A stretch of 64,000 bases of DNA from Bacteroidota bacterium (GTDB taxonomy: Bacteria; Bacteroidota; Bacteroidia; AKYH767-A; OLB10), in NCBI GenBank assembly GCA_016713925.1, contig JADJOH010000008.1, forward strand, positions 682,001 through 746,000, in the 5' to 3' direction. This document shows, piece after piece, positions 53,085-62,900 of the stretch. The position numbers and the translations under genes are program-made. Below the pieces are notes generated by a model. It saw only the letters and a program-made list of their open reading frames with translations, ran no database searches and was not told where the DNA came from. Numbering within the stretch: position 1 is the stretch's first letter; every line of letters begins with the position of its first letter.

Positions 53085-53487
53085 TTCTCTGAATAAATCA
53101 TTCCTAAAGTATAACTGGCCCGGCATTAGCTGGGCTTTGTTGATTCTTATCCTGAGTACAATTACACCACCTTCTTTTACCATTCCACAGCTTTTTGATT
53201 TATTCGCACCGGATAAAGTCGCACATTTCGTTTTTTATGCGGTATATGTAATACTCTTTACTTATAGTTTTTCTAAAATGCCTGTTGAAACGAGGTGGAC
53301 CAGAAATCAATTCAGCATTCCTCTTTTTTCCGGGGCCATTTATGGAGGACTGATTGAATTGTATCAAGGCTATATTTTAAGTGATCGCATTGCTGACTGG
53401 GTGGATTTCCTTGCGAACAGTATTGGTGCTTTGATGGGATGGATAGTGATGAGAATCTGGTCCGGGTTTCAAAAGAAAGCGGGATAG
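53050..53487 (+). CDS. VanZ-like membrane protein
   Basis: A small VanZ-type protein with four membrane helices (ISWALLILILSTITPP; KVAHFVFYAVYVILFTYSF; FSGAIYGGLIELYQGYI; FLANSIGALMGWIVMRIW) and the ELYQ and RIADWVDFLAN stretches of the family. Family members are linked with teicoplanin or envelope effects, but the function is unclear. It overlaps gcvH. The GTG at 53050 gives a 145-residue product; ATG 53056 or GTG 53077 (8-base overlap) are also possible. Likely co-transcribed with gcvH. Confidence 0.82.
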   Translation: MLMPTKHWSVPDSLNKSFLKYNWPGISWALLILILSTITPPSFTIPQLFDLFAPDKVAHFVFYAVYVILFTYSFSKMPVETRWTRNQFSIPLFSGAIYGGLIELYQGYILSDRIADWVDFLANSIGALMGWIVMRIWSGFQKKAG

Positions 53488-53648
53488 TTTTTAATTCCTT
53501 ATTTCCTTCCAAATCTCCTGAAGAATTCTTCTAGCCTCTGGCATCGGAAAATTGGCTGACGGAGGATCATCCTGAAAAATATTATCCATGATTAGGTGAA
53601 CGACGTTTTTTCGTTGGTGAAATTAAGAGTCAATCCCAAACAAAGTGA

Positions 53649-53656
53649 TAAATTTG
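53649..53656 (+). promoter_or_regulatory. -7 element (TAAATTTG) of the haloperoxidase-like gene
   Basis: An exact TAnnTTTG match, 33 bases before the ATG at 53689. It lies inside a longer GTG-started frame from 53596, which argues for the 53689 start. Confidence 0.45.
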
Positions 53657-53688
53657 AAAATAGGCTTATCCCTCAATCATCTTCGGAA

Positions 53689-56600
53689 ATGAAAAACAAC
53701 GGTCATCACTACACGTATGGTAATCTTTTCATTTATACCCTTCCATCAAAATTTAAACATCTTCAACCGCTCGTTTTTTTCTTCTTGCTTTTTCTAACTA
53801 CGGAAAGCCGTTCTCAGTGGCTGAGTTGGGAGAATGCTTCAACCACAAGACTTACGGTAACCTCCGTGGCAACAAGTGATGGTGAAGAAAAAGATATGTG
53901 GGCGGCTGATCTGAATAATGACGGAAGAGAGGATTTGATCGTAGTACGTAAACAGCCTTTCTCCAGTCCTACACAACCCGGAAAGTCGACATTGTTGCTG
54001 ATGAATATCAACGGTATCCTGACGGATCAAACAACGCTTTATGCTCCTGAGTTTATTAGCACGGTGAGTTTTGCCAGAGATGTTTTTGTTGGAGATTTTG
54101 ATGGAGATAACTGGAAGGATGTGGTGATTGCAAATACTTTTTTACAACAACCGCAATATTTCAGAAACCGTGGTGCCGATTCATTGGGCAACTGGCTGGG
54201 CTTTATAGATGAGTCTTCCACGCGTTTTCCGGCATTAACAGAAGATCCTGTGCGCTTTTGTGCTGTATGGGGCGGTGATGTGACAGGCGATAATCACATG
54301 GATATTTATTTTGTCAATTACAGACAAAGTGGTTCGGGAGGTGTATCGCAGGATTATTTGCTGATCAATAACGGCACAGGCTATTTCACCAATGAAAGTG
54401 CAGTACGTTTAGGTAATCTGAGAAATTCAGCATTCGGAACGGCTTGTCAGATCAGAGATATGGATAATGACGGCGACAATGATATCGTTAAAAATTCTAC
54501 ACTCTATAATGTGGCACCCTGGAATGCCCGCGGTGTATTGGTGCTTTTCAACAATGGAACAGGGAATTTCACCAACTGGCAGAATCTGGTTCCGACCAGC
54601 GCACCCTATATGTTTGAAATTGCGGATTTCGATCTGGATGGTAAGCTCGATGTTTTTGTGGTGGATGATGGCACCGACTATTTATTGAGGACAACGGCAT
54701 TCGTTCCCAATGTGAGCCTTACCGTCACTAAAACCAATCTTAACTTCGGTTCATCAAATGGTTTTGGCGGTAATGTACATGCTGCCGACCTGGATTTGGA
54801 TGGCGATCTCGATATCGGTGTAGCCGATGTGGATGTAGATATTCCGCCATGTAACAGTAGTCGCAGAATGGCGATTTATCGTAACGATAATGGCGTGTTC
54901 GTTGATGTATATGGATCCACCATCTACCCCTGGGCCGATAATAATTATGACTTTGCCTGGATCGATATCAACAACGATGGCCTCAAGGATTTTGTGTCCG
55001 GCTGGTGTGCAGGCTACGGCGTATTTATGAACGATAGTTGTGAACTTGCTCCTACTCCTTCAGATTATGATCAGGATGGATTGGCGGATGCCTGTGATCC
55101 TTGTCCTACAAACCCTGATCCGAATTGTGCGCCCTCTTCGGCTTACCCTACCGTTAGTTTAAACCTGAACGTCGCCCGCCAGTGGAATGAATTATTATTG
55201 GCGTCCATCCGTAAGGATTTTGCAAGACCTACCGTACACGCCCGCAATCTCTTTCATCATTCCTCCGCCATGTGGGATGCATGGGCAGCCTATGATAACA
55301 ATGCCATAGAATTTCTGCTTGGAAAAACCGTAGGAACCTATACCTGCGCATATACCGGGATTCCTGCTTCGGCAGATGTGGAGGGTGACCGTCGAAAAGC
55401 CATTAGTTATGCATCGTACCGGTTGCTCAGGCATCGCTTTGCAGGATCACCACAAGCTTCGTTATTGATGCAGGCTTATGATGTTCATATGGATTCATTT
55501 GGCTATGATAAAGCCTTCACCGGAACTAACTATGCCTCCGGCGATGCACGCGCACTTGGCAACTATATCGCTGCTTGCTACATTGCTTTTGGTTTACAGG
55601 ACGGTTCGAATGAACAGAATAGTTATGCCAATACGAGTTATGCTCCTGTCAATCCTCCTCTGAATGTAGATGTTCCGGGCAATCCGAATATGACAAATCT
55701 GAATCGCTGGCAACCGCTCACGCTGGATCTTTTTATTGATCAGAGCGGTAATCAAATTCCCGGCGCTACACCACCTTTCTTAAGTCCGGAGTGGGGACAG
55801 GTAGTTCCATTCGCACTCTCGCCAAATGATATGGTCGTAAACCAGCGCAATGGATTTAATTATAAAGTCTATCATGACCCCGGCACTCCTCCTGAACTTC
55901 AGATGGATGGATCAGGAACCTCTTCGCAATACCAATGGGGACATGCACTGGTATCGGTTTGGTCATCTCATCTCGATCCTGCCGATACAACGATGTGGGA
56001 TATCTCTCCTGCAACACAGGGTAACCGGAATGTATTGCCGGCTAACGCTTCCGCCTATCCGTCATTTTATAATCTGATTGGTGGAGGAACAACGAATGTC
56101 GGACATGCCGTAAATCCCGCTACCGGATTGCCCTATGCACCTAATATGGTTAAGCGGGGTGACTTTGCCCGTATCCTGGCCGAGTTCTGGGCAGATGGAC
56201 CGGAATCTGAAACACCTCCCGGACATTGGTTCACCATTTTCAATTATGTTTCAGATCATCCGCTCGAGACAAAACAGTACAAGGGGGCCGGTCCGGTACT
56301 GGATGATTTGGAGTGGAGCGTGAAAGGATACTTTGCATTGGGTGGCGCTATGCATGATGTCGCCGTTTCCATCTGGGGAATAAAAGGTTGGTATGATTCC
56401 CCCCGACCTATTTCTGCTATCCGTGCAATGGCTGAGTTAGGACAGAGTACAAATCCTGCTGATTCCAATTATCACCCTGCCGGTTTACCGTTAATAGCCG
56501 GTTATATAGAAGTGGTGCATCCCGGAGATCCTCTTGCAGCGGGAGGAGTGAATGTAGGTAAGATAAAAGTAAAAGCCTGGCGGGGACATACCGCAATAAA

Positions 56601-57639
56601 TAATGTAGATACTGATGTAGCAGGCGTGGGTTGGATACTCGCTGAAAACTGGTTACCCTATCAGCGTCCATCCTTTGTTACACCACCATTTGCGGGTTAC
56701 TTATCCGGGCATTCTACCTATTCCAGAGCTGCTGCAGAAATATTGACCGACTTCACCGGCGATAATTATTTCCCGGGCGGAATGGGAGTGTTTCATGCTG
56801 AAGGAGATGAATTTCTGGTTTTTGAAAATGGACCGAGTGTGGATATTGATTTGCAGTGGGCGACGTATCAGGATGCCGCGGATGAATCCTCTTTGTCCCG
56901 GATATGGGGTGGTATCCATCCTCCGTTTGATGATATTCCCGGTCGTAAAATTGCTATTGAAGTAGCCGCAGATGTTTTTACTAAAGCAGAAACGTATTTT
57001 ATAAATATTGCTAACGATAGTGTTTTTGATGTGCCGGGTTGCCTCGATCCTCTCGCTTGTAATTATTCATCGCTCGCAACACAAAGTAATGGATCCTGCA
57101 CCTATGGTCTCACCTATTATTATGATGGTGATAATGATGGTTATGGAAGTACGGTAATAGATACCGTTAGTTGCTCAGCAATCAGTGGTTATGTTACGAA
57201 TAAAGGTGATTGTAATGATAATGTAGCGGGACAGAACCCCGGTGTAACAGAACAATGCGCTAACGCACTTGACGATAATTGTAATAATATCATCGATGAA
57301 GGTTGTGGTATGGGGACTGTACAGGTGAAAGTGATTATAGAGGGACTCTATACCGGGAATGGTTATATGATTCCGACATTATATGATAATGGAATCAGTT
57401 TGAATGCAGAGGCCACAGACTCACTGACAATAGAACTGCATCAATCCGTTTCTCCATTTGGATTGATCAGCGCTCAAGCGGTAATTCTGCTGAGAAATGG
57501 GTATGCAGTGAGAGGGAATTATCCACCCAACGGAAACTATTATATTGTGATAAAACATCGTAATGGCATTGAAACATGGAGTAAAAATCCGGTTTCATTC
57601 AGTGGTCCAACGGTATTCTACGATTTCTCCAAACCGTAA
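53689..57639 (+). CDS. secreted VCBS/vanadium-haloperoxidase-like (PAP2) protein
   Basis: About 1,316 residues from the ATG at 53689. An exported N-terminus (VFFFLLFLTTESRSQ) leads to FG-GAP/VCBS-type repeats rich in calcium-type loops (DLNNDGREDLIVV; DMDNDGDNDIVKN; DLDLDGDLDIGVA). A PAP2/vanadium-haloperoxidase domain follows with KGWYDSPRP (KX6RP), YLSGHST and SRIWGGIHPPFDD (SRX5HX3D) all intact, so oxidation of halide by H2O2 or phosphatase activity is possible. Next are a MopE-like Cys/Asp segment (DCNDNVAGQNPGVTEQC ... DDNCNNIIDEGC) and a ~105-residue module shared with the two genes downstream. There is no T9SS domain at the end. Confidence 0.83.
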   Translation: MKNNGHHYTYGNLFIYTLPSKFKHLQPLVFFFLLFLTTESRSQWLSWENASTTRLTVTSVATSDGEEKDMWAADLNNDGREDLIVVRKQPFSSPTQPGKSTLLLMNINGILTDQTTLYAPEFISTVSFARDVFVGDFDGDNWKDVVIANTFLQQPQYFRNRGADSLGNWLGFIDESSTRFPALTEDPVRFCAVWGGDVTGDNHMDIYFVNYRQSGSGGVSQDYLLINNGTGYFTNESAVRLGNLRNSAFGTACQIRDMDNDGDNDIVKNSTLYNVAPWNARGVLVLFNNGTGNFTNWQNLVPTSAPYMFEIADFDLDGKLDVFVVDDGTDYLLRTTAFVPNVSLTVTKTNLNFGSSNGFGGNVHAADLDLDGDLDIGVADVDVDIPPCNSSRRMAIYRNDNGVFVDVYGSTIYPWADNNYDFAWIDINNDGLKDFVSGWCAGYGVFMNDSCELAPTPSDYDQDGLADACDPCPTNPDPNCAPSSAYPTVSLNLNVARQWNELLLASIRKDFARPTVHARNLFHHSSAMWDAWAAYDNNAIEFLLGKTVGTYTCAYTGIPASADVEGDRRKAISYASYRLLRHRFAGSPQASLLMQAYDVHMDSFGYDKAFTGTNYASGDARALGNYIAACYIAFGLQDGSNEQNSYANTSYAPVNPPLNVDVPGNPNMTNLNRWQPLTLDLFIDQSGNQIPGATPPFLSPEWGQVVPFALSPNDMVVNQRNGFNYKVYHDPGTPPELQMDGSGTSSQYQWGHALVSVWSSHLDPADTTMWDISPATQGNRNVLPANASAYPSFYNLIGGGTTNVGHAVNPATGLPYAPNMVKRGDFARILAEFWADGPESETPPGHWFTIFNYVSDHPLETKQYKGAGPVLDDLEWSVKGYFALGGAMHDVAVSIWGIKGWYDSPRPISAIRAMAELGQSTNPADSNYHPAGLPLIAGYIEVVHPGDPLAAGGVNVGKIKVKAWRGHTAINNVDTDVAGVGWILAENWLPYQRPSFVTPPFAGYLSGHSTYSRAAAEILTDFTGDNYFPGGMGVFHAEGDEFLVFENGPSVDIDLQWATYQDAADESSLSRIWGGIHPPFDDIPGRKIAIEVAADVFTKAETYFINIANDSVFDVPGCLDPLACNYSSLATQSNGSCTYGLTYYYDGDNDGYGSTVIDTVSCSAISGYVTNKGDCNDNVAGQNPGVTEQCANALDDNCNNIIDEGCGMGTVQVKVIIEGLYTGNGYMIPTLYDNGISLNAEATDSLTIELHQSVSPFGLISAQAVILLRNGYAVRGNYPPNGNYYIVIKHRNGIETWSKNPVSFSGPTVFYDFSKP

Positions 57640-57755
57640 TTGTCATCGAGGAACTGATCTCCTGATTGATGGATATTTAGAGGTGGATCAGACTTCCTCT
57701 TACGAAAGTGTAAACTGGTAACCGAAAGAGCGAATTATAAATTGGTAATCGAATT

Positions 57756-59663
57756 ATGAAAGCTAGGGTAAATATAAAAAAATCAGGTTGGGTTTTTCAA
57801 CTTGGACTCCTGGCTGCAATGTTTTATTCTTTGAATTGCCCTGCTCAGGTTGCAACCATTAACATTAATAATGTTCATACGAATGTTATGTCCAACACAA
57901 AGCTCTTGTTTGGAATCACGTTCGATTCAAGAACTAGTCTTATGGGAAATTCATCGACTGGTCTGATTGGATATTATGACTCCAGCGGTGTTGTTATTCC
58001 TCCTATTGACTCTGTTTTTAGTGATTTTCCAATGAGTACATTGCGTTATCCCGGGAACGCTATAGGGGTTGGGTATAATTGGAAAAAGGCAATTGGTTCG
58101 CCTAATTTAAGAGCCCATCAAAATTTGTTGGGGAACCTGGGCTCGCCTCAACCTGTTAAATTTGGTTTCGATGAATTTATGAATATGACTGCTGCCAGAG
58201 GTGTGCCCTCGTCTGAAATTCAAATAATGGTTCCTATTTATGATTCAGCTTCAACAGGATTATCATTGACTCAATCAAGAGCAGCCGTTCCAAATGTGAT
58301 CAGCCATAATGCCGATTGGGTGGAATACTGTAATTCTCCCAATGATAGTACGAACCCCGGTGGTGGAATGGACTGGGCCGCTGTAAGAGCCGGAAATGGT
58401 CATCCTGATCCCTACGGTATAAAAATCTGGAACATAGGAAATGAGCCGTGGTCAAGTTTCGAATATGGAAGTTCATTTGATAGTTGTAATTCTTATTTGG
58501 CTGCTGTAACACCCATTATCAATGCGATGCTGGCCATCGATTCAACTATTAAAATAACAATTCCAACTATCGGTAATCCCACTAGTACTTTGAGTTGGGC
58601 CTATGCTGTATTAAATTCCACCCTGATATCCTCAGGTAAAGTATATGCGCTTTCTCAACATTACTTTCCCAGTGAGAATACGTCGGCGCAATCCGTTTTA
58701 GCAGCCAGTAACGCACTTAACACCTTAATAGGGGTGGCAGCAACGAAAGGGGTGAAAGTATTTGTTGGTGACTATGCACATTATATCAAAAGCCCGAATG
58801 CAACACCGGCCCAAAAAGATTCTGCTATGCAGTGGTTGGCGGCGAATCTTGAAGCTGATTTCTTACTTATGCTTTCACAAAAGTCTACCATAGAAAGAGC
58901 GAATTTTTGGGTGTATGGTAATGCCATAGCAGAATGGCACCCCATTCGCAAAAATTCACCGGGTAATTACACTTTAATGCCGGCAGCAGCTATCTATAAA
59001 ATGTTGTTCCCGGCTTTTTTAGACAATTCATTACAGGTTACAACTACATCGCCTAGTGCCAGTGATGGCAGATTATATGCTGTTCGGTCTAATGCATTCA
59101 TCTCAAATGATACGAACTATCTCAATGTTATTGCGGTTAATCGTGACAAGATGAATACAGTCCCACTGCAGGTTGGCGGCGTGACCGGTTATTCGCTAAA
59201 CAAGGCCCGACTACTTTCTGCCGCATCAAATACATCAGAAGAAATTATAGAGACAACGGCCGGTATGGACATTGCCGGAAATTATATTATGCCACCCATG
59301 AGTGTGTTGATTTTAGAGTATCATAGCCCGACTGTAGGTAATCTAATCGTGAAACTCTTTATAGAGGGAATGTACACCGGGAACGGCTTTATGATTCCGA
59401 ACTTATATAATAACGGTCTCACCACAAATGCGGAGGCGACTGACTCACTGACTATAGAGTTGCATCAGCCCGTTTCTCCATTTGGTGTGATCAGTACGCA
59501 ATCCGTAGTTCTGCTGCGCAATGGTTATGCAACGAGTACTAATTATCCTCCCACCGGAAACTATTATATTGTTGTAAAGCATCGCAATGGATTGGAAACA
59601 TGGAGTAAAACCCCGGTTTCTTTCAATGGTTCATCAGTGTTTATTGATTTTACAAATCCTTAG
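57756..59663 (+). CDS. secreted glycosidase-like (GH-A/GH51-like) protein
   Basis: A 635-residue exported protein (signal ending LNCPAQ). A TIM-barrel-like domain (about 30-450) carries IWNIGNEPW, with the acid/base Glu at about 228, and HYFPSENTSA in the barrel. At the expected nucleophile strand it reads VFVGDYAHYI, with Asp (about 337) where retaining clan A enzymes have Glu. A beta-sandwich part (VWLYGNAIAEWHPI in pieces; FLNVIAVNRDK) leads into the C-terminal module shared with the neighbours (TATDSLTIELHQ). Close to GH51-type arabinofuranosidases in layout. Activity is uncertain because of the Asp. No T9SS domain. Confidence 0.7.
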   Translation: MKARVNIKKSGWVFQLGLLAAMFYSLNCPAQVATININNVHTNVMSNTKLLFGITFDSRTSLMGNSSTGLIGYYDSSGVVIPPIDSVFSDFPMSTLRYPGNAIGVGYNWKKAIGSPNLRAHQNLLGNLGSPQPVKFGFDEFMNMTAARGVPSSEIQIMVPIYDSASTGLSLTQSRAAVPNVISHNADWVEYCNSPNDSTNPGGGMDWAAVRAGNGHPDPYGIKIWNIGNEPWSSFEYGSSFDSCNSYLAAVTPIINAMLAIDSTIKITIPTIGNPTSTLSWAYAVLNSTLISSGKVYALSQHYFPSENTSAQSVLAASNALNTLIGVAATKGVKVFVGDYAHYIKSPNATPAQKDSAMQWLAANLEADFLLMLSQKSTIERANFWVYGNAIAEWHPIRKNSPGNYTLMPAAAIYKMLFPAFLDNSLQVTTTSPSASDGRLYAVRSNAFISNDTNYLNVIAVNRDKMNTVPLQVGGVTGYSLNKARLLSAASNTSEEIIETTAGMDIAGNYIMPPMSVLILEYHSPTVGNLIVKLFIEGMYTGNGFMIPNLYNNGLTTNAEATDSLTIELHQPVSPFGVISTQSVVLLRNGYATSTNYPPTGNYYIVVKHRNGLETWSKTPVSFNGSSVFIDFTNP

Positions 59664-59981
59664 AGGTGTGGTGAGGATTCGAAAGGGAGGAGACAATATA
59701 AATAGGTAAGTGACCCATCTGGTGGCGGAATCTCATCTGTCAAAGAATGTAAGTGGTGAAAGCAACCACTTGTGCGGTGAAGGATGGAAGTGAAAATTTG
59801 CATACCTAACGAATATTTTGTAACTTGTCACTGGGTGTTTTTCGTATAAATGCAGATGAAATGACGAGGTCAGCTTTTTACTGAAGCAAGTTCATCTGTT
59901 GAAAGAATCAGATAGCTGAATATTCCTACACGCGGTGTAGACATAAGTCGATAAAGTAAAAAAGTTAAAGTGAATAGTAAT
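59664..59981. other. intergenic stretch, nothing identified
   Basis: No gene or clear terminator was seen between the glycosidase-like gene and the last gene. It should hold the last gene's promoter, but no exact TAnnTTTG lies near its ATG. Confidence 0.4.
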
Positions 59982-62900
59982 ATGTGGAAAGTTAAAAATA
60001 GAATAGCTAAAGAAGTTCCCAATCTAAAATCTAAAGGGTGCAGCGTACTCCTGCTCTTGCTCCTTTCTATTTATCTGAATCCTGTCTATAGTCAGTTTAC
60101 GCCCGGTAAGCTGGCTGTGTTGGTAGTGGGAGATGGTAGCGGAACATTAACATCTGCTGCCACTATAGTTTCTGTTAAGGAGTTTGATTTCACCTCCGCA
60201 TCTCAAACAGGCACACTCGTAACGGCATTGCCTTCCACCGCGGTGGCGGGAACCGGAGTGGTGGACCGGGCATTGACACAAAGCGGAACAGCCACTTCAG
60301 AGGGGTTTTTGAATTTATCGGCCGACCGTCGCTTTCTTACACTTGTTGGCTATAACACCGGCGCCGGAACAGCAGCTGTGACAAGTACCAGTGCAGCCAC
60401 TTTCCCTTTGAATACGCGTGTAGTAGGTAAAATTGATGCAAATGGTTTTGCAGATACCAAAACAACACTTTTTACAGCGCATTCCGGCACAGCCATTCGT
60501 TCAGCCATAACGGTAAATGGATCTTCTTACTGGACAGCCGGTGCTCCGGGTTCAATTGGTATTGGATATGTTCAGCAAGGTAACGTTAATGCAGCTACGA
60601 ATTTATCGGCAGTGAATTCCAGAGGAATTGGTATTTTCAACAATCAACTGTACACTACCACCGGTGCCGGAAGTAATCGTCTGGCGAAAGTGGGCAACGG
60701 ATTACCTGTTTCCGGAACGCAGGCCCTCGTTAATCTCCCCGGCTTTCTCACGACTACCGGCGATCCCTATTCCTATGTGTTTATTGATCTCGACGGAAAC
60801 GGAAGTCCTGATGTGCTCTATGTCGCTTCATTCAATACGGCTCCCACAGGTTTGCTGAAATATACATCTTCTGATGGAGGAACTTCATGGACAGCGCGTG
60901 GTAGTTTGTCAGGAAATGTTTTCGGTGTCACCGGACAATTTAATCCCTGTACAGGAAATGTTGATTTATATATCACAGCAAATACCATCAATGCAAAACC
61001 CAATAAGCTGTATAAAGTTACCGATCAATCATTAAATATCTCAGCACCTGCAGCTATCACTGGCGATGGTTCCGCTTTAAGCGCAGTAGGGACACTTCTT
61101 GCCACCGCTGCTTCAAATACCTCCTTTGGTGGAGTTGCGTTTACACCGGGAACGTTGGCGCCTCTAATCGTTCCCGCTATTACGTGCAGTGGAAGTATAA
61201 TATGCAGTGGAGCCAATAATGGAACAACGACTGCTACAGTAGACAATAGTTCATTGAAACTTAAAATTACTGCGCCCGGATATTATTCCTTTGCTATTGG
61301 TCAGGCGCTGTTTGGTCCCGATGTGATTTCTAACCCTGTTACAGGTGACATCATATATTTTTCCAATCCTGATTTTGGATGTAATCCATATCCTGCGGGA
61401 ACTTTTGCAGGGAAAGTAGCGTTGATTGACAGAGGTACCTGTTTCTATGAACTCAAAGCGCACCACGCTCAAAATGCAGGTGCCGCTGCCGTAATTATCG
61501 TGAACAATATCCCCGGTGCGCCAATAAACATGGGTGCTGTAAACCAATATGCCATTTCGATACCGGTGGTGATGATAAGCGATGTGGATGGGGCGACTAT
61601 TAAAAATTTAATTGCACAGCCGGCTACTGTAACAGGACATACCACCAACTATTCGTTTTTATGGAGCAATGGAGCAACCACATCTGCAATTTCAGGTTTA
61701 AGTAGCGGTACATATACTGTCAGCGTGACTGCCGATGGTAGCTGTATCAGCAATTGTGAGACACAGGTTATCGAACATTTGCCTGCTCCGGTGAATATCA
61801 TTGCTGAAGATACCGGTAGTATTTTATGCCAGGGAGATTATTTGAATTTATATGCCGATCCGGTGAATCTTGCCGGACAATTTAATGGCATCAATCAATG
61901 GTTCAACCTGAGTGCGGACATTACAAATCTCAACACTGCAAGTTTTACGCTTGAAGCATGGGTCAGGACTACCGGATCTGCGGAAGGTGTTCTGGTAAGT
62001 AGCGACAATGATGAAATTTGGGAAGCGGGAGAGCGAGCCTTGTATATTGATGCCAATGGAAATCCTGCTTTTACAGGCTTTGGAAATTCCACCATCAGTA
62101 GTTCCGTTTCAGTGAATGATGGTAACTGGCATCATATCGCAGTGGTCAGGGATTACAGTACATTACCGGGCACCGGTAGAATTTATATCGATGGGTTCAA
62201 TAGAACTGCCACATCTTCTTATGTTGCTAATGCTTTTCCAAATGTTGGTTCATTTAGTATCGGCAGACCGAATTATTCTGAAGCACCTGATTTTTTCACC
62301 GGTGATCTGGATGAAATGCGAATATGGAACGTGGCCAGAACTGCAGCTGAGATCCAATCGGGACTTGTAGATTCCGTTTCAGCATCCACTCCCGGCTTAC
62401 TGGCCTATTATCGTTTTGATGAGATGAATTATCCGCTGGTGAATGAAGTATCTGCATTGTATTCCGGAACAGCCGTGAACAATCCTGCTAAAGAGTATGC
62501 TTTCGGTTTTCATTGGTTACCGGGAGGAGAAACCTTACCTTATATTTCCGCTGCTGCAACCGGTAATTATACGGTTACCGTGAGTGATTACCTCGGTTGT
62601 ACAAGTAGTAGTGCGCCGCATTATATCAAGGTGATTGAAAATCCTTCTGTACCGGTTGTTTTAAGTGACGCGTCATTTTATTTCTGTTCAGGTGATTCAG
62701 TCATGTTGTATACTGATACCACCGGTGCGATTGCCCAATTACGGTATGGCGTATCCGTTACAGGTTTCAGTTCAGAATTTTCTTCAACCGACAGAAGTGC
62801 GAATCAGGTCCTTGGAGCACCCAATGTATATCCTGCTTATGGAAATTTGCCGGGAGCATGGTCCGGTTTTGATCCGGATATACAGAGGGAGTATATTCAA

